Shown here in pieces: positions 25,353 through 33,356 of a DNA stretch of 56,239 nt. Both the position numbers and the translations under genes were made by a program. The stretch comes from an uncultured Collinsella sp. Its GTDB lineage: Bacteria > Actinomycetota > Coriobacteriia > Coriobacteriales > Coriobacteriaceae. The DNA is taken from NCBI GenBank assembly GCA_902489775.1, contig CABUBH010000008.1:1-56239 (forward strand). Direction: 5' to 3'. The first letter of the stretch is position 1. Every line of letters begins with the position of its first letter. The notes under the pieces are model-generated. The model was not told the DNA's origin. It did not search any database and saw nothing but the letters and a program-made list of their open reading frames with translations.

Positions 25353-26648
25353 ATGCTCGCCTTTTTACAAACCAACACACCCATCGTGATCTTCAACCAG
25401 ATTGTTGTCACGCTGCTCACGGTCTGCTTTCTGTACCAGGTGGTCTTCTTTGTCATTGGCGCTCTTCGTGGCGAGGTCGCGCCTCCCAAGGCCAAAAAAC
25501 TCCACCGCTATGCCTTCTTTATTGCGGCGCATAACGAGGAAGCCGTTATTGCCAATCTCGTACGCTCCATTAAGGACCAGGACTATCCGTCCGAGCTCAT
25601 CGAGGTCTTTGTCGTTGCCGACGCCTGCACCGACAACACCGCGCAGCTCGCGCGCGAGGCCGGTGCCATTGTTTACGAGCGCAATGACCTGGCCCGCAAG
25701 GGCAAAAGTTGGGTCATGGACTTTGGTTTCGATCGCATTCTCAACGAGTATCCCGATACGTTTGAGGGCTACTTCATCTTCGATGCCGACAACGTTATCT
25801 CCCGCGATTACGTCTCCAAGATGAATGATGCCTTTGACCAGGGATTCCATGTGGTCACGAGCTATCGTAACTCTAAGAACTTCGGCAGCTCGTGGATCTC
25901 TGCAGCTAATGCCACCTGGTATCTGCGCGAGGCGCGCTTTCTCAACAACGCGCGTAACATCTGCAAGACGTCTTGCGCCGTCTCGGGTTCGGGTTACCTT
26001 ATCTCGGCGAGCGTGATCGAGGGAATGCACGGTTGGCAGTTCCATACGCTGACCGAGGATATCCAGTTCACCACGTTCTGCGCTATTCACGGCATTCGCA
26101 TTGGCTATGCGCCGGCGGAGTTCTTTGATGAGCAGCCGGTGACGTTTAAGGCGTCCTGGAAACAGCGCATGCGTTGGACCAAGGGCTTCTACCAGGTGTT
26201 CTTTACCTACGGCAAGCATCTTGTCAAATCGACCTTCCGCTATCATCGCTTTGCCGCCTACGACATGTTTATGACGATCGCTCCGGGCATGCTGCTGTCC
26301 CTGATCTCCATGCTCGCCAACGCGACCTTCCTCATCGTGGGCGGGCTTTCGCACGGCTTCTTGGCCACCGAGGTCGAGATGCAGGCTTGTGCCGCCTCGC
26401 TCATTATGACCTTCGCGATGATGTACCAGACCTTCTTTATCCTGGCGCTGCTCACGACCATCTTTGAGTACAAGCATATTCACTGCGCGCAAAAGTGGCG
26501 TCTTGTGACTAACCTGTTTACCTTCCCGATCTTTATGTTCAGTTATATCCCCATTACGGTGGCTGCTCTGTTCTTGAAGGTTGACTGGGTGCCGACGCAG
26601 CACGCCGTGAGTGTTACCCTCGACGAGGTCATGCAAGGCGCCAAATAA
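25353..26648 (+). CDS. Family 2 glycosyltransferase, membrane bound
   Basis: The 431-residue protein has an N-terminal membrane helix (about 12-38), a cytosolic GT-A domain and three to four C-terminal membrane helices (about 300-420). The GT2 markers are visible: IAAHNEEAVIANLV, VVADACTDNTA, the metal-binding FDADN and the processive-type QRMRW (in SWKQRMRWTKG). This is the layout of synthases that extend and export a polysaccharide, or of lipid glycosyltransferases; the product cannot be named. It is single, ending in a family C hairpin terminator. A TTGAAC (25289-25294) to GATATA (25313-25318) promoter with 18-base spacing lies upstream. Confidence 0.85.
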   Translation: MLAFLQTNTPIVIFNQIVVTLLTVCFLYQVVFFVIGALRGEVAPPKAKKLHRYAFFIAAHNEEAVIANLVRSIKDQDYPSELIEVFVVADACTDNTAQLAREAGAIVYERNDLARKGKSWVMDFGFDRILNEYPDTFEGYFIFDADNVISRDYVSKMNDAFDQGFHVVTSYRNSKNFGSSWISAANATWYLREARFLNNARNICKTSCAVSGSGYLISASVIEGMHGWQFHTLTEDIQFTTFCAIHGIRIGYAPAEFFDEQPVTFKASWKQRMRWTKGFYQVFFTYGKHLVKSTFRYHRFAAYDMFMTIAPGMLLSLISMLANATFLIVGGLSHGFLATEVEMQACAASLIMTFAMMYQTFFILALLTTIFEYKHIHCAQKWRLVTNLFTFPIFMFSYIPITVAALFLKVDWVPTQHAVSVTLDEVMQGAK

Positions 26649-26656
26649 CCATGATC

Positions 26657-26697
26657 AAAACCATCACAAAGGGGACAGGCACCTTTGTGGTGGTTTT
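26657..26697 (+). terminator. Terminator hairpin, repeat family C copy 2
   Basis: A 16-bp stem (26657-26672 with 26682-26697, one G-T pair) and a 9-base loop GGACAGGCA, then T residues. Stem core CACAAAGG and loop start GGACAG are shared with the hairpin at 19042-19081 read on the minus strand. Confidence 0.88.
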
Positions 26698-26729
26698 TGC
26701 GTTTGAGCTGCTGCCCAAGGAGGTGTTCG

Positions 26730-27152
26730 ATGTTCTATATCCCGTTTTGGATTTGCATCTTTGCCGGCGCGGCGATTGATGCCCGTGAGCGACGGTTTCC
26801 CAATCAGCTTGCCGGCGCGTGTGCCGTGGCTGCGCTTGCAGGCGTTTGGCTCGACAGGGGCGTTAACACAGCCCTTGACCACGCTGGTCTTGCGGTTATC
26901 GTCTACCTTGCCCTTGTGCTTACTGAGTCGCTCTGGCGTCGTGTTCGCCACGCCCCTGGCATTGGCATGGGGGACGCCAAGGCGCTCTTTGCCCTTTGTA
27001 CCTTCGATCCCCTGGGCGGCGTTGTCGCGTTTGCGGTTGCGCTCCTGACCCTTGCCGTCGCTTGCCTCATCGCAAAATCGCGCTCCCTGCCATTGCTCCC
27101 GTTTTTGGTGCCGATTTTTGCCATAATCGAGGTCGTGGGCTGCACTTTGTAA
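26730..27152 (+). CDS. A24-family prepilin peptidase-like protein
   Basis: The 140-residue membrane protein resembles the TadV/CpaA or minimal PilD type of aspartic prepilin peptidase, without the cysteine-rich methylase domain. The two family aspartates are Asp17 (AAIDARERRFPN) and Asp82 (GIGMGDAK, the GxGD motif). About four to five hydrophobic segments are visible. The ATG at 26730 follows AAGGAGG by 6 bases. No pilin or tad genes are in the window, so its substrates lie elsewhere. It is followed 31 bases later by a dGTPase-like gene. Confidence 0.82.
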   Translation: MFYIPFWICIFAGAAIDARERRFPNQLAGACAVAALAGVWLDRGVNTALDHAGLAVIVYLALVLTESLWRRVRHAPGIGMGDAKALFALCTFDPLGGVVAFAVALLTLAVACLIAKSRSLPLLPFLVPIFAIIEVVGCTL

Positions 27153-27183
27153 CCGATTGCGCATCCTTCTTAAGGAGCATGCC

Positions 27184-28431
27184 ATGGCAATTAATCAAGA
27201 AACGGCCGTCATTAAGGCGCGCATGGACCGTATTCCCTCGGCGTTGTCGCCCGAACTTGTCGAGCGCATTTCCGCCGATCGTGCTTCGGGGCATGTCAAC
27301 CCGTATCGTTGCAACGACGATCAGGTCATTCGTCGTATTGATCGCGCCGCCGACAAAGGCACGCTTATGCGTCCGGCGTTTATGCGCGATACCGAAAAGA
27401 TACTTCATCTTCCGGCGTACACCCGTTATGCAGGCAAAACGCAGGTCTTTAGCTTCCGTAGCAATGATGATCTTTCACGCCGCGGTTTGCACGTACAGCT
27501 TGTCTCCCGCATTGCGCGCGATATCGGTCGCGCCCTGGGGCTCAATTGCGATCTGATCGAGGCGATTGGCCTGGGTCACGACTTGGGACACACGCCTTTC
27601 GGCCATGCCGGCGAGCGCTTCCTCAACGATATCTTTCATGAGCGTACGGGGCGTTATTTTTTCCATAACGTGCAGTCGGTCCGCGTGCTCGACGCGTTGT
27701 ATGGCCGCAACGTGTCGCTCCAGACGCTCGACGGCGTGCTATGCCATAACGGCGAGTACGAGCAGCGTGTGTTTGAGCTCTCGGACATGGGCTCCTTTGA
27801 CCAGTTTGACCAGACGGTTGAGGATTGCATTGCCACGGGCTATAGCGCAATTGAGCATCTGCGTCCCATGACGCTCGAAGGCTGCGTGGTCCGCATCTCT
27901 GATATCCTTGCCTACGTTGGGCGCGATCGCCAAGACGCCATTGCGGCGGGCCTGCTTTCGCCCGACGCTTTTGATGATGGCCGGGGCGGTGCCTACAACA
28001 GTTGGATCCTCACGCATGCCTCCATCGATATCGTTGAGCACAGTTATGGTAAGCCGCGTATCGAGATGAGCGAGGACCTGTTTGAGGAAATTCGCCGAGC
28101 CAAGCACGAGAACTACGAGAAGATCTATAGCAAGGGCGGTATCGAAGGCGATTCCGAGGCGGAGCTGCGCGAGGCATTCGAAAAACTCTACGACCGTTGC
28201 CTGCAGGATATAAACGAAGGCGACGAGTCTTCGTATATCTTTAAGCACCATATTTCGCGCATTGAGCAGCAGCTTTCCTACTACGATCGCACCTACGCTT
28301 GGCAGGACGACAAGGATCAAGCCGTGGTGGATTATATCGCGAGTATGACGGACGGTTATTTCTGCGAGCTGACGAGCAAGCTGTTCCCGGGTCTAAAGTT
28401 TCCGCATCGTACCTATATTAACGAACGGTAG
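27184..28431 (+). CDS. Deoxyguanosinetriphosphate triphosphohydrolase-like HD protein
   Basis: The 415-residue protein is a dGTPase-like HD phosphohydrolase, which releases triphosphate from dNTPs. The start of the HD domain (SRRGLHVQLVSRIARDIG) and the GLGHDLGHTPFGHAGE motif (about 128-143) supply the metal ligands, and later Asp in VVRISDILAYVGRD completes the set. The ATG at 27184 follows AAGGAG by 6 bases. It probably helps keep nucleotide pools balanced, but the family is broad. Confidence 0.87.
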   Translation: MAINQETAVIKARMDRIPSALSPELVERISADRASGHVNPYRCNDDQVIRRIDRAADKGTLMRPAFMRDTEKILHLPAYTRYAGKTQVFSFRSNDDLSRRGLHVQLVSRIARDIGRALGLNCDLIEAIGLGHDLGHTPFGHAGERFLNDIFHERTGRYFFHNVQSVRVLDALYGRNVSLQTLDGVLCHNGEYEQRVFELSDMGSFDQFDQTVEDCIATGYSAIEHLRPMTLEGCVVRISDILAYVGRDRQDAIAAGLLSPDAFDDGRGGAYNSWILTHASIDIVEHSYGKPRIEMSEDLFEEIRRAKHENYEKIYSKGGIEGDSEAELREAFEKLYDRCLQDINEGDESSYIFKHHISRIEQQLSYYDRTYAWQDDKDQAVVDYIASMTDGYFCELTSKLFPGLKFPHRTYINER

Positions 28432-28491
28432 TTCGTATCATTTCGGTATACTGTTGGTCAACAACGATTTTGATTGATGCACGGGATGGCT

Positions 28492-29841
28492 ATGGACGAC
28501 CTTTTTTCTGCTTCGACGCGCGAGCGTTCCTTTCAGAATGCGCCGCTTGCGGTGCGCATGCGCCCCAACACGCTTGATGAGTATGTGGGCCAGCAAAAGG
28601 CCGTCGGTAAGGGCTCATGGCTGCGTGCCGCGATTGAGCATGACGTGCTGTCGAGCGTGATTTTGTACGGGCCGGCCGGTACGGGCAAGACGACGCTGGC
28701 CCACATTATCGCCAACCATACCAAGAGCGAGTTTGTCGAGGTCAGCGCCGTGACGGGCACCGTGAAGGACTTGCGCCGCGTGATTGATGAGGCCAAGACG
28801 CGCCTGAATACCTACGACCGTCGCACCATTCTATTCATCGATGAGATTCACCGCTTCTCTAAGTCGCAGCAGGATGCCCTGCTGCATGCGGTTGAGAACC
28901 GTACCGTCATTATGATCGGCGCCACGACCGAGAACCCGTACTTCGAGGTCAACTCGGCGTTGCTCTCGCGCGGTCGCGTGGTGGAGCTTGAGCACCTCAA
29001 GGACGAGGATATCGCCATGCTGATCGAGCGTGCGCTCGAGGCGCCGCAGGGCTTGAACGGAAAGTTCTCTGCCGATGATGATACGGTCAAGACCATTTGC
29101 ACGCTGGCCGCGGGTGATGCTCGCTCGGCGCTCACGACGCTCGAGCTGGCGAGCGAGATTGCCGTCACGCGTCCCGATACCGAGGGGACGCCGGCGCCGG
29201 CGGCAGGGGAGCGTTATCCCATCACCGTCGATGACGTGAAGATTGCCAACCCACGCCGCGGTTTTTCGTATGACAAAAACGGTGACATGCACTATGACAT
29301 TATCAGTGCGTTCATCAAGTCCATGCGCGGCAGCGACCCCGATGCCACGATCTATTGGCTCGCGCGCATGATCGACGCGGGGGAGGATCCTAAGTTTATC
29401 GCTCGCCGCATTATGATTCAGGCTTCTGAGGATGTTGGCAATGCCGATCCGCAGGCACTTTTGGTGGCGCATGCCGCGTTTAAGTCTGCCGAGGTCATTG
29501 GCTATCCCGAGTGCCGCATTAACCTTGCTCAGGCTGCACTCTATGTGTGCTTGGCGCCTAAGTCAAACGCATGTGAGGCCTCGATTGACGCGGCGTTGGC
29601 CGATATTCATAGCAGCGGTTTACGTGAGGTGCCGAGTTATTTGCGCGATCGTCATCGCCCAGGTAGCGACGAATACGGTGTATACAAGTATCCGCATGAT
29701 TATCCCGAAGGCTGGGTCGATCAGCGCTATTTGCCCGAGGGGCTGGAGCGTGGCGCGTTCTGGCAGCCTGCGGGCCGCGGCTGGGAAGAGTGGCGCGTAG
29801 AGCAAAGCGAACGCGACCGCAGCGGGAATGCACCGAAGTAA
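28492..29841 (+). CDS. rarA: Replication-associated recombination protein A (RarA/MgsA AAA ATPase)
   Basis: RarA is a clamp-loader-like AAA ATPase acting at stalled forks. The 449-residue product has the family opening MDDLF then PLAVRMRPNTLDEYVGQ, Walker A GPAGTGKTT (about 60-68), Walker B ILFIDEIHRFSKSQQD, sensor 1 GATTENPYFEVN and a C-terminal MgsA domain (SAFIKSMRGSDPDA, RRIMIQASEDVGNA). Several in-frame starts cluster here (TTG 28474, ATG 28477, 28486, 28492); 28492 matches the usual N-terminus but none has a strong ribosome site. A -10-like TATACT is at 28447-28452. Confidence 0.92.
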   Translation: MDDLFSASTRERSFQNAPLAVRMRPNTLDEYVGQQKAVGKGSWLRAAIEHDVLSSVILYGPAGTGKTTLAHIIANHTKSEFVEVSAVTGTVKDLRRVIDEAKTRLNTYDRRTILFIDEIHRFSKSQQDALLHAVENRTVIMIGATTENPYFEVNSALLSRGRVVELEHLKDEDIAMLIERALEAPQGLNGKFSADDDTVKTICTLAAGDARSALTTLELASEIAVTRPDTEGTPAPAAGERYPITVDDVKIANPRRGFSYDKNGDMHYDIISAFIKSMRGSDPDATIYWLARMIDAGEDPKFIARRIMIQASEDVGNADPQALLVAHAAFKSAEVIGYPECRINLAQAALYVCLAPKSNACEASIDAALADIHSSGLREVPSYLRDRHRPGSDEYGVYKYPHDYPEGWVDQRYLPEGLERGAFWQPAGRGWEEWRVEQSERDRSGNAPK

Positions 29842-29858
29842 GGCGTTGAAGCGGGGGT

Positions 29859-29962
29859 GTGGGACAAAATAATCAGTAGTGTTTGTCCCAGGTGTGATAG
29901 TGATATCTAGCTCGTTACCGTCATCGACCCTGGGACATACACTACTGATTATTTTGTCCCAC
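29859..29962. repeat. Palindromic repeat family B, long copy
   Basis: Two 34-base arms (29859-29892 and 29929-29962) are reverse complements at 33 of 34 positions, around a 36-base centre. Each arm itself begins with TGGGACAAA and ends with TTTGTCCCA, so each can also fold alone. It fills most of the gap between rarA and the DUF948 gene. The outer GTGGGACAAAAT recurs at 46573. Confidence 0.88.
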
Positions 29963-30041
29963 GATCTCACGCTTGGCATGTTCCGCTCCCTTTGGGGTAC
30001 CATGAATAGCGTCTGTATTTCGATTCCTTTGGGAGGCTTGT

Positions 30042-30635
30042 ATGAGTCCCATTCAAATCGCCTTGTTGCTTCTCGCCGTTGCCGGTGTGTGGGCCGTCGT
30101 TGAGCTTGCACTCACCCTGCGTAAAACCCGCACCGTTGTCGATTCGCTCGACAAGACCGTGACTGACCTCAACAACACCATCGCCGAGGCGCAGCCCGTG
30201 GTGGCAAAGCTCGATGGCGCCGTTGACGAGTTGACGCCCGCGCTGGCGCAGATGGAGCCGCTGCTCAAGTCGAGCAATACTGCCGTCGACGCCCTGACGT
30301 CCAACCTCGTTGAGGTCGAGGCGGTCGTTCGTGATATCTCCGAGGTCACGGGCAGTATGGCCGAGGCCAGTAATGCCGTATCGAGCGTGACTGATTCTGC
30401 GGCCGGCGCCGTGCAGAAGCTCTTCAATAAGGTGAAGGCTCCTGCAGCCGACGCCGATCGCAAGCTAGCCGCTGCCGCCGCCGAGGCCGAGCAGCCGACC
30501 GAGCGCGTTCTGATCGGTGAGGCCGAGGACGAGGCCGCCGGTGGTGCGGATGCGGCTCTGAAGCCCGCAGCCAAGCCGGCTCAGTATTACACCTATACGC
30601 CCGCCGAGAACTCTGAGGAGTCCTGCGATGAGTAG
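30042..30635 (+). CDS. DUF948-like membrane-anchored coiled-coil protein
   Basis: The 197-residue protein has one N-terminal membrane helix (about 5-24), then heptad-like Leu/Val-rich sequence (VVDSLDKTVTDLNNTIAEA onward to about 130), resembling DUF948 proteins described as general stress-related in Firmicutes. An Ala-Glu-rich tail follows and ends with YYTYTPAENSEES. The ATG at 30042 follows GGGAGG. Its last 8 bases overlap the RsbW-like gene, so it belongs to the sigma factor operon. Confidence 0.78.
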   Translation: MSPIQIALLLLAVAGVWAVVELALTLRKTRTVVDSLDKTVTDLNNTIAEAQPVVAKLDGAVDELTPALAQMEPLLKSSNTAVDALTSNLVEVEAVVRDISEVTGSMAEASNAVSSVTDSAAGAVQKLFNKVKAPAADADRKLAAAAAEAEQPTERVLIGEAEDEAAGGADAALKPAAKPAQYYTYTPAENSEESCDE

Positions 30636-31005
30636 CGAAGCAACCTGCCCTATCACGCTGACCGTTGCTGGTGACCCGCGTCTCGCTCGCCTTGTGCGCA
30701 TGACGGCAGCCAACGTTGGTGCCCTGTGCTCTATGTCTGTCGATCGCATCGAGGACATCCGCATGGCTGCTGAGGAGGCTTTCATCTTTGGTTGCACCGC
30801 GGTCGACTGCGATGACATCACCATCAAATTCGATGTCGATGAGACCCACGTTGGCATGACTATTACCTTTGGCGACCAGGCTACGGTCGATGAAGACGAC
30901 CAGGCTGCGGTGTATGCCGAGCTCATCCTCGCGAGCGTGTGCGACTCCTACGAAAAGACTGCGGCGCCCCTGACGCTTTCCCTCGACCTCAAGGCGGATA
31001 TCTAA
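30628..31005 (+). CDS. RsbW/SpoIIAB-like anti-sigma family protein, ATP site degenerate
   Basis: The 125-residue protein has the outline of the serine-kinase anti-sigma family: GDPRLARLVRMTAANVGALC, then VDRIEDIRMAAEEAFIFG, followed by a beta strand ITIKFDVD and FGDQATVDEDD. It sits directly before a SigB-type sigma gene, as RsbW does. The N-box, normally EAxxNAxxH, reads EEAFIFGCT and lacks the metal-binding Asn; the DxGxG box is also not recognisable. It may bind the sigma factor without kinase activity, or have another role. No RsbV or RsbU is nearby. Confidence 0.72.
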   Translation: MSSEATCPITLTVAGDPRLARLVRMTAANVGALCSMSVDRIEDIRMAAEEAFIFGCTAVDCDDITIKFDVDETHVGMTITFGDQATVDEDDQAAVYAELILASVCDSYEKTAAPLTLSLDLKADI

Positions 31006-31006
31006 T

Positions 31007-31798
31007 ATGACCGAACGTTCCCGGAGCGGCAAGACCGCTTGGGACAAGGAGAAAACCCGCGAGCTGTTTCGTCGTTACAAGGAGACCGGTGATCCGGACG
31101 CCCGTGAGCAGCTCGTCATGTCCCATATGAACCTGGTAAGGTTTCTTGCCAACAAATTTAAGAATCGCGGCGAGCCGCTCGACGACCTCATGCAGGTCGG
31201 CTATCTGGGCTTGCTCAAGGCTATCGACCGTTTTGACCCCGAGCGCGGACTCGAGTTCACGACGTTTGCGACACCCACTATCCTGGGCGAGATCAAACGC
31301 CATTTTCGCGACAAGGGCTGGAGTGTGCGCGTACCGCGTCGTCTGCAGGAGCTCTCGGCCAAGGTCAACCAGGCTACTGACAAACTTACCAACGAGCTGC
31401 AGCGTTCGCCCAAGGTTGAGGAGATCGCTGAGTATCTAGATGTGACTGTCGATGAGGTCCTCGAGGCTATGGAATCGTCTTCGGCCTATACCTCGGTGCC
31501 CATCGAGGCTCCTGGTGCGTCCGATTCCGACGATGCCCCTTCGATTCTCGACCGTTACGCCGACGACGACAACGAGCTCGACTTTACCGATGACCGCCTA
31601 GTGATCGAGGAAGCCATCCGTGATTTCTCGCCGCGCGAGCGCGAGGTGATCGAGCTGCGCTTTGTGAAGGGCATGACCCAGATCGAGATCGCCAAGAAGC
31701 TGGGTATTTCTCAGGTGCAGGTTTCGCGTCTGCTGCGCCGCACGCTTAAGAAGATTCAGGACAAGATCGACCCCGACGGAGTGATGATTCGTTCATGA
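31007..31798 (+). CDS. RNA polymerase sigma factor, SigB/SigF/SigG subfamily
   Basis: The 263-residue protein is a group 3 sigma-70 factor. Region 2 is clear (MNLVRFLANKFKNRG, DLMQVGYLGLLKAIDRFD, FTTFATPTILGEIKRHFRD), region 3 follows (VPRRLQELSAKVNQAT), and region 4 has an HTH (TQIEIAKKLGISQVQVSRLL). In gram-positives this subfamily drives general stress or sporulation genes. A 40-residue acidic linker (SDSDDAPSILDRYADDDNE) separates regions 3 and 4. It begins 2 bases after the RsbW-like gene and overlaps the permease gene by 4 bases (ATGA). Confidence 0.92.
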   Translation: MTERSRSGKTAWDKEKTRELFRRYKETGDPDAREQLVMSHMNLVRFLANKFKNRGEPLDDLMQVGYLGLLKAIDRFDPERGLEFTTFATPTILGEIKRHFRDKGWSVRVPRRLQELSAKVNQATDKLTNELQRSPKVEEIAEYLDVTVDEVLEAMESSSAYTSVPIEAPGASDSDDAPSILDRYADDDNELDFTDDRLVIEEAIRDFSPREREVIELRFVKGMTQIEIAKKLGISQVQVSRLLRRTLKKIQDKIDPDGVMIRS

Positions 31799-33204
31799 GT
31801 GAGCACCCCCAACAAACCGATCGCGTGCTGCGCGACACCCGCATTCTGACGCTGCGCATTTGGGCTGTTGTCGGCTGCATTGTTATTGCTGCTGTCATCT
31901 TTAACCTTATGGGCATCCTGGCACCGGTTATTGAGTTTCTTGCCGTCGGCTCCATCATTGCTTTTGTGATGTCCCCGATCACCAACTGGCTCGAGCACCA
32001 TGGCGTGAATCGCGGCATCGGTTCGCTTATCGCGCTTATTGTTGTTGTTGCCGTGCTCGTCGGTGTCGTTTGCATCTTGTCGCCGATTCTCTTTGGTCAG
32101 ATCATGGAAGTCCTGAGCCGCCTGCCCGAGCAGCTTCGTGTTGCGGGTGGCGACCTCAACGAGATGATCTCGCATGCCAAGACGCTCAACAACACGCCGC
32201 TCAAGGAGTATTTGGACGATAATCTTTCGTCCCTGGTTACCGTGGCATCGAAGTATGTGTCTCAGATTGCTGCCGAGCTTGGCCGCGGTGTGTTCCCGCT
32301 CATCACCAATACGGCCTCGCAGTTGTTCGTGATCTTCCTTGGTCTGGTGCTTGCCTACTGGATGGCCTGCGACTACCCTCGCATGCATCACGAGATTTGC
32401 ACCATCATCGGTCAGGAGAAGGAGACCTCGTACCGCTTTATGGTCGCCATCCTTTCTCGCTCTGTCGGCGGCTACATGCGCGGTATGGTCGTGACGTCCA
32501 TCTGCGGTGGTTTCCTCGCCTTTATCGGCTTCCTGATTATCGGCCATCCGTATGCGGCGCTCATGGCTATCTTCACTGGCATCATGCACTTGGTTCCGGT
32601 CGTCGGTCCCTGGGTGAGCGCGGCAATCGCCACGGTACTCGGCTTTATGTTCAGCCCCATGTTGGCGTTATGGACGCTCATCGTGACGATGGTCGCGCAA
32701 AACGTCACCGACAATGTGATTTCGCCTAAGGTCATGCAGAGCTCAGTGCAGGTGCATCCCATTATGAGCCTTACGGCTCTCGTTATTGGTTCCGCACTCA
32801 TGGGGCCCATCGGCATGATTATTGCCATCCCGCTTTGTGCGGCCCTCAAGGGCATCTTCGTGTACTACTTCGAGAATGAGACCGGCCGTCAGCTTGTGGC
32901 CTATGACGGAGCCGTGTTTAAGGGCACGCCGTACCGCGATGCCGATGGCAACCCGGTCGCCGCCTACGACGCGCTCGGCGACGACACCTTCATCTATGAG
33001 TCCGAGCTCATCGGTAACGAGACTGCGCCCGAGGCCCAGGCCATGCCCAAACCCGAGCTCGATAATCCCTGGATGAAGCTCTCGGGCCTTCAGCCCGATG
33101 CGACGGGCTTCTTCAAGAACCCCTTCGCTAAGGATGACGATTCCAACACGGATGACGACACCAAAACCGGCATCGACGGCTCCATGGACGATGATGACAA
33201 CTAG
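31795..33204 (+). CDS. AI-2E family transporter (PerM/YdiK type)
   Basis: The 469-residue protein has about eight membrane helices within residues 20-365, matching the AI-2E transporter superfamily, some of whose members export autoinducer-2 or act in ion antiport. Typical blocks are PITNWLEHHGVNRGIGSLIA, MRGMVVTSICGGFLAFIGF and LVPVVGPWVSA with QNVTDNVISPKVM. A 100-residue hydrophilic C-terminal tail ends in Asp repeats (SMDDDDN) and is unusual. It overlaps the sigma factor gene, so it may be part of the stress response. Confidence 0.85.
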   Translation: MSEHPQQTDRVLRDTRILTLRIWAVVGCIVIAAVIFNLMGILAPVIEFLAVGSIIAFVMSPITNWLEHHGVNRGIGSLIALIVVVAVLVGVVCILSPILFGQIMEVLSRLPEQLRVAGGDLNEMISHAKTLNNTPLKEYLDDNLSSLVTVASKYVSQIAAELGRGVFPLITNTASQLFVIFLGLVLAYWMACDYPRMHHEICTIIGQEKETSYRFMVAILSRSVGGYMRGMVVTSICGGFLAFIGFLIIGHPYAALMAIFTGIMHLVPVVGPWVSAAIATVLGFMFSPMLALWTLIVTMVAQNVTDNVISPKVMQSSVQVHPIMSLTALVIGSALMGPIGMIIAIPLCAALKGIFVYYFENETGRQLVAYDGAVFKGTPYRDADGNPVAAYDALGDDTFIYESELIGNETAPEAQAMPKPELDNPWMKLSGLQPDATGFFKNPFAKDDDSNTDDDTKTGIDGSMDDDDN

Positions 33205-33254
33205 CGGGGTAATTCGGATTAATATTCATACGCGCTAACATGCAATTTCGCTGA

Positions 33255-33284
33255 AGGGCCGGCATTGTGCCGGCCCTCTTTTTT
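33255..33284 (+). terminator. Rho-independent terminator after the AI-2E transporter gene
   Basis: A 9-bp GC stem (33255-33263 with 33269-33277), 5-base loop, then CTTTTTT. The -35 of the next promoter begins within the T run. Confidence 0.9.
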
Positions 33285-33310
33285 GCACTTGCGCGGTGGG
33301 ATGGTAATAT
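33283..33310 (+). promoter_or_regulatory. Probable promoter of alaS
   Basis: TTGCAC (33283-33288) and TAATAT (33305-33310) are separated by 16 bases, 46 bases before the alaS start. Confidence 0.6.
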
Positions 33311-33356
33311 CGTTACGTTTGAACTGTTTCGATGTGAAACCGAGGAGATTCCCTCT

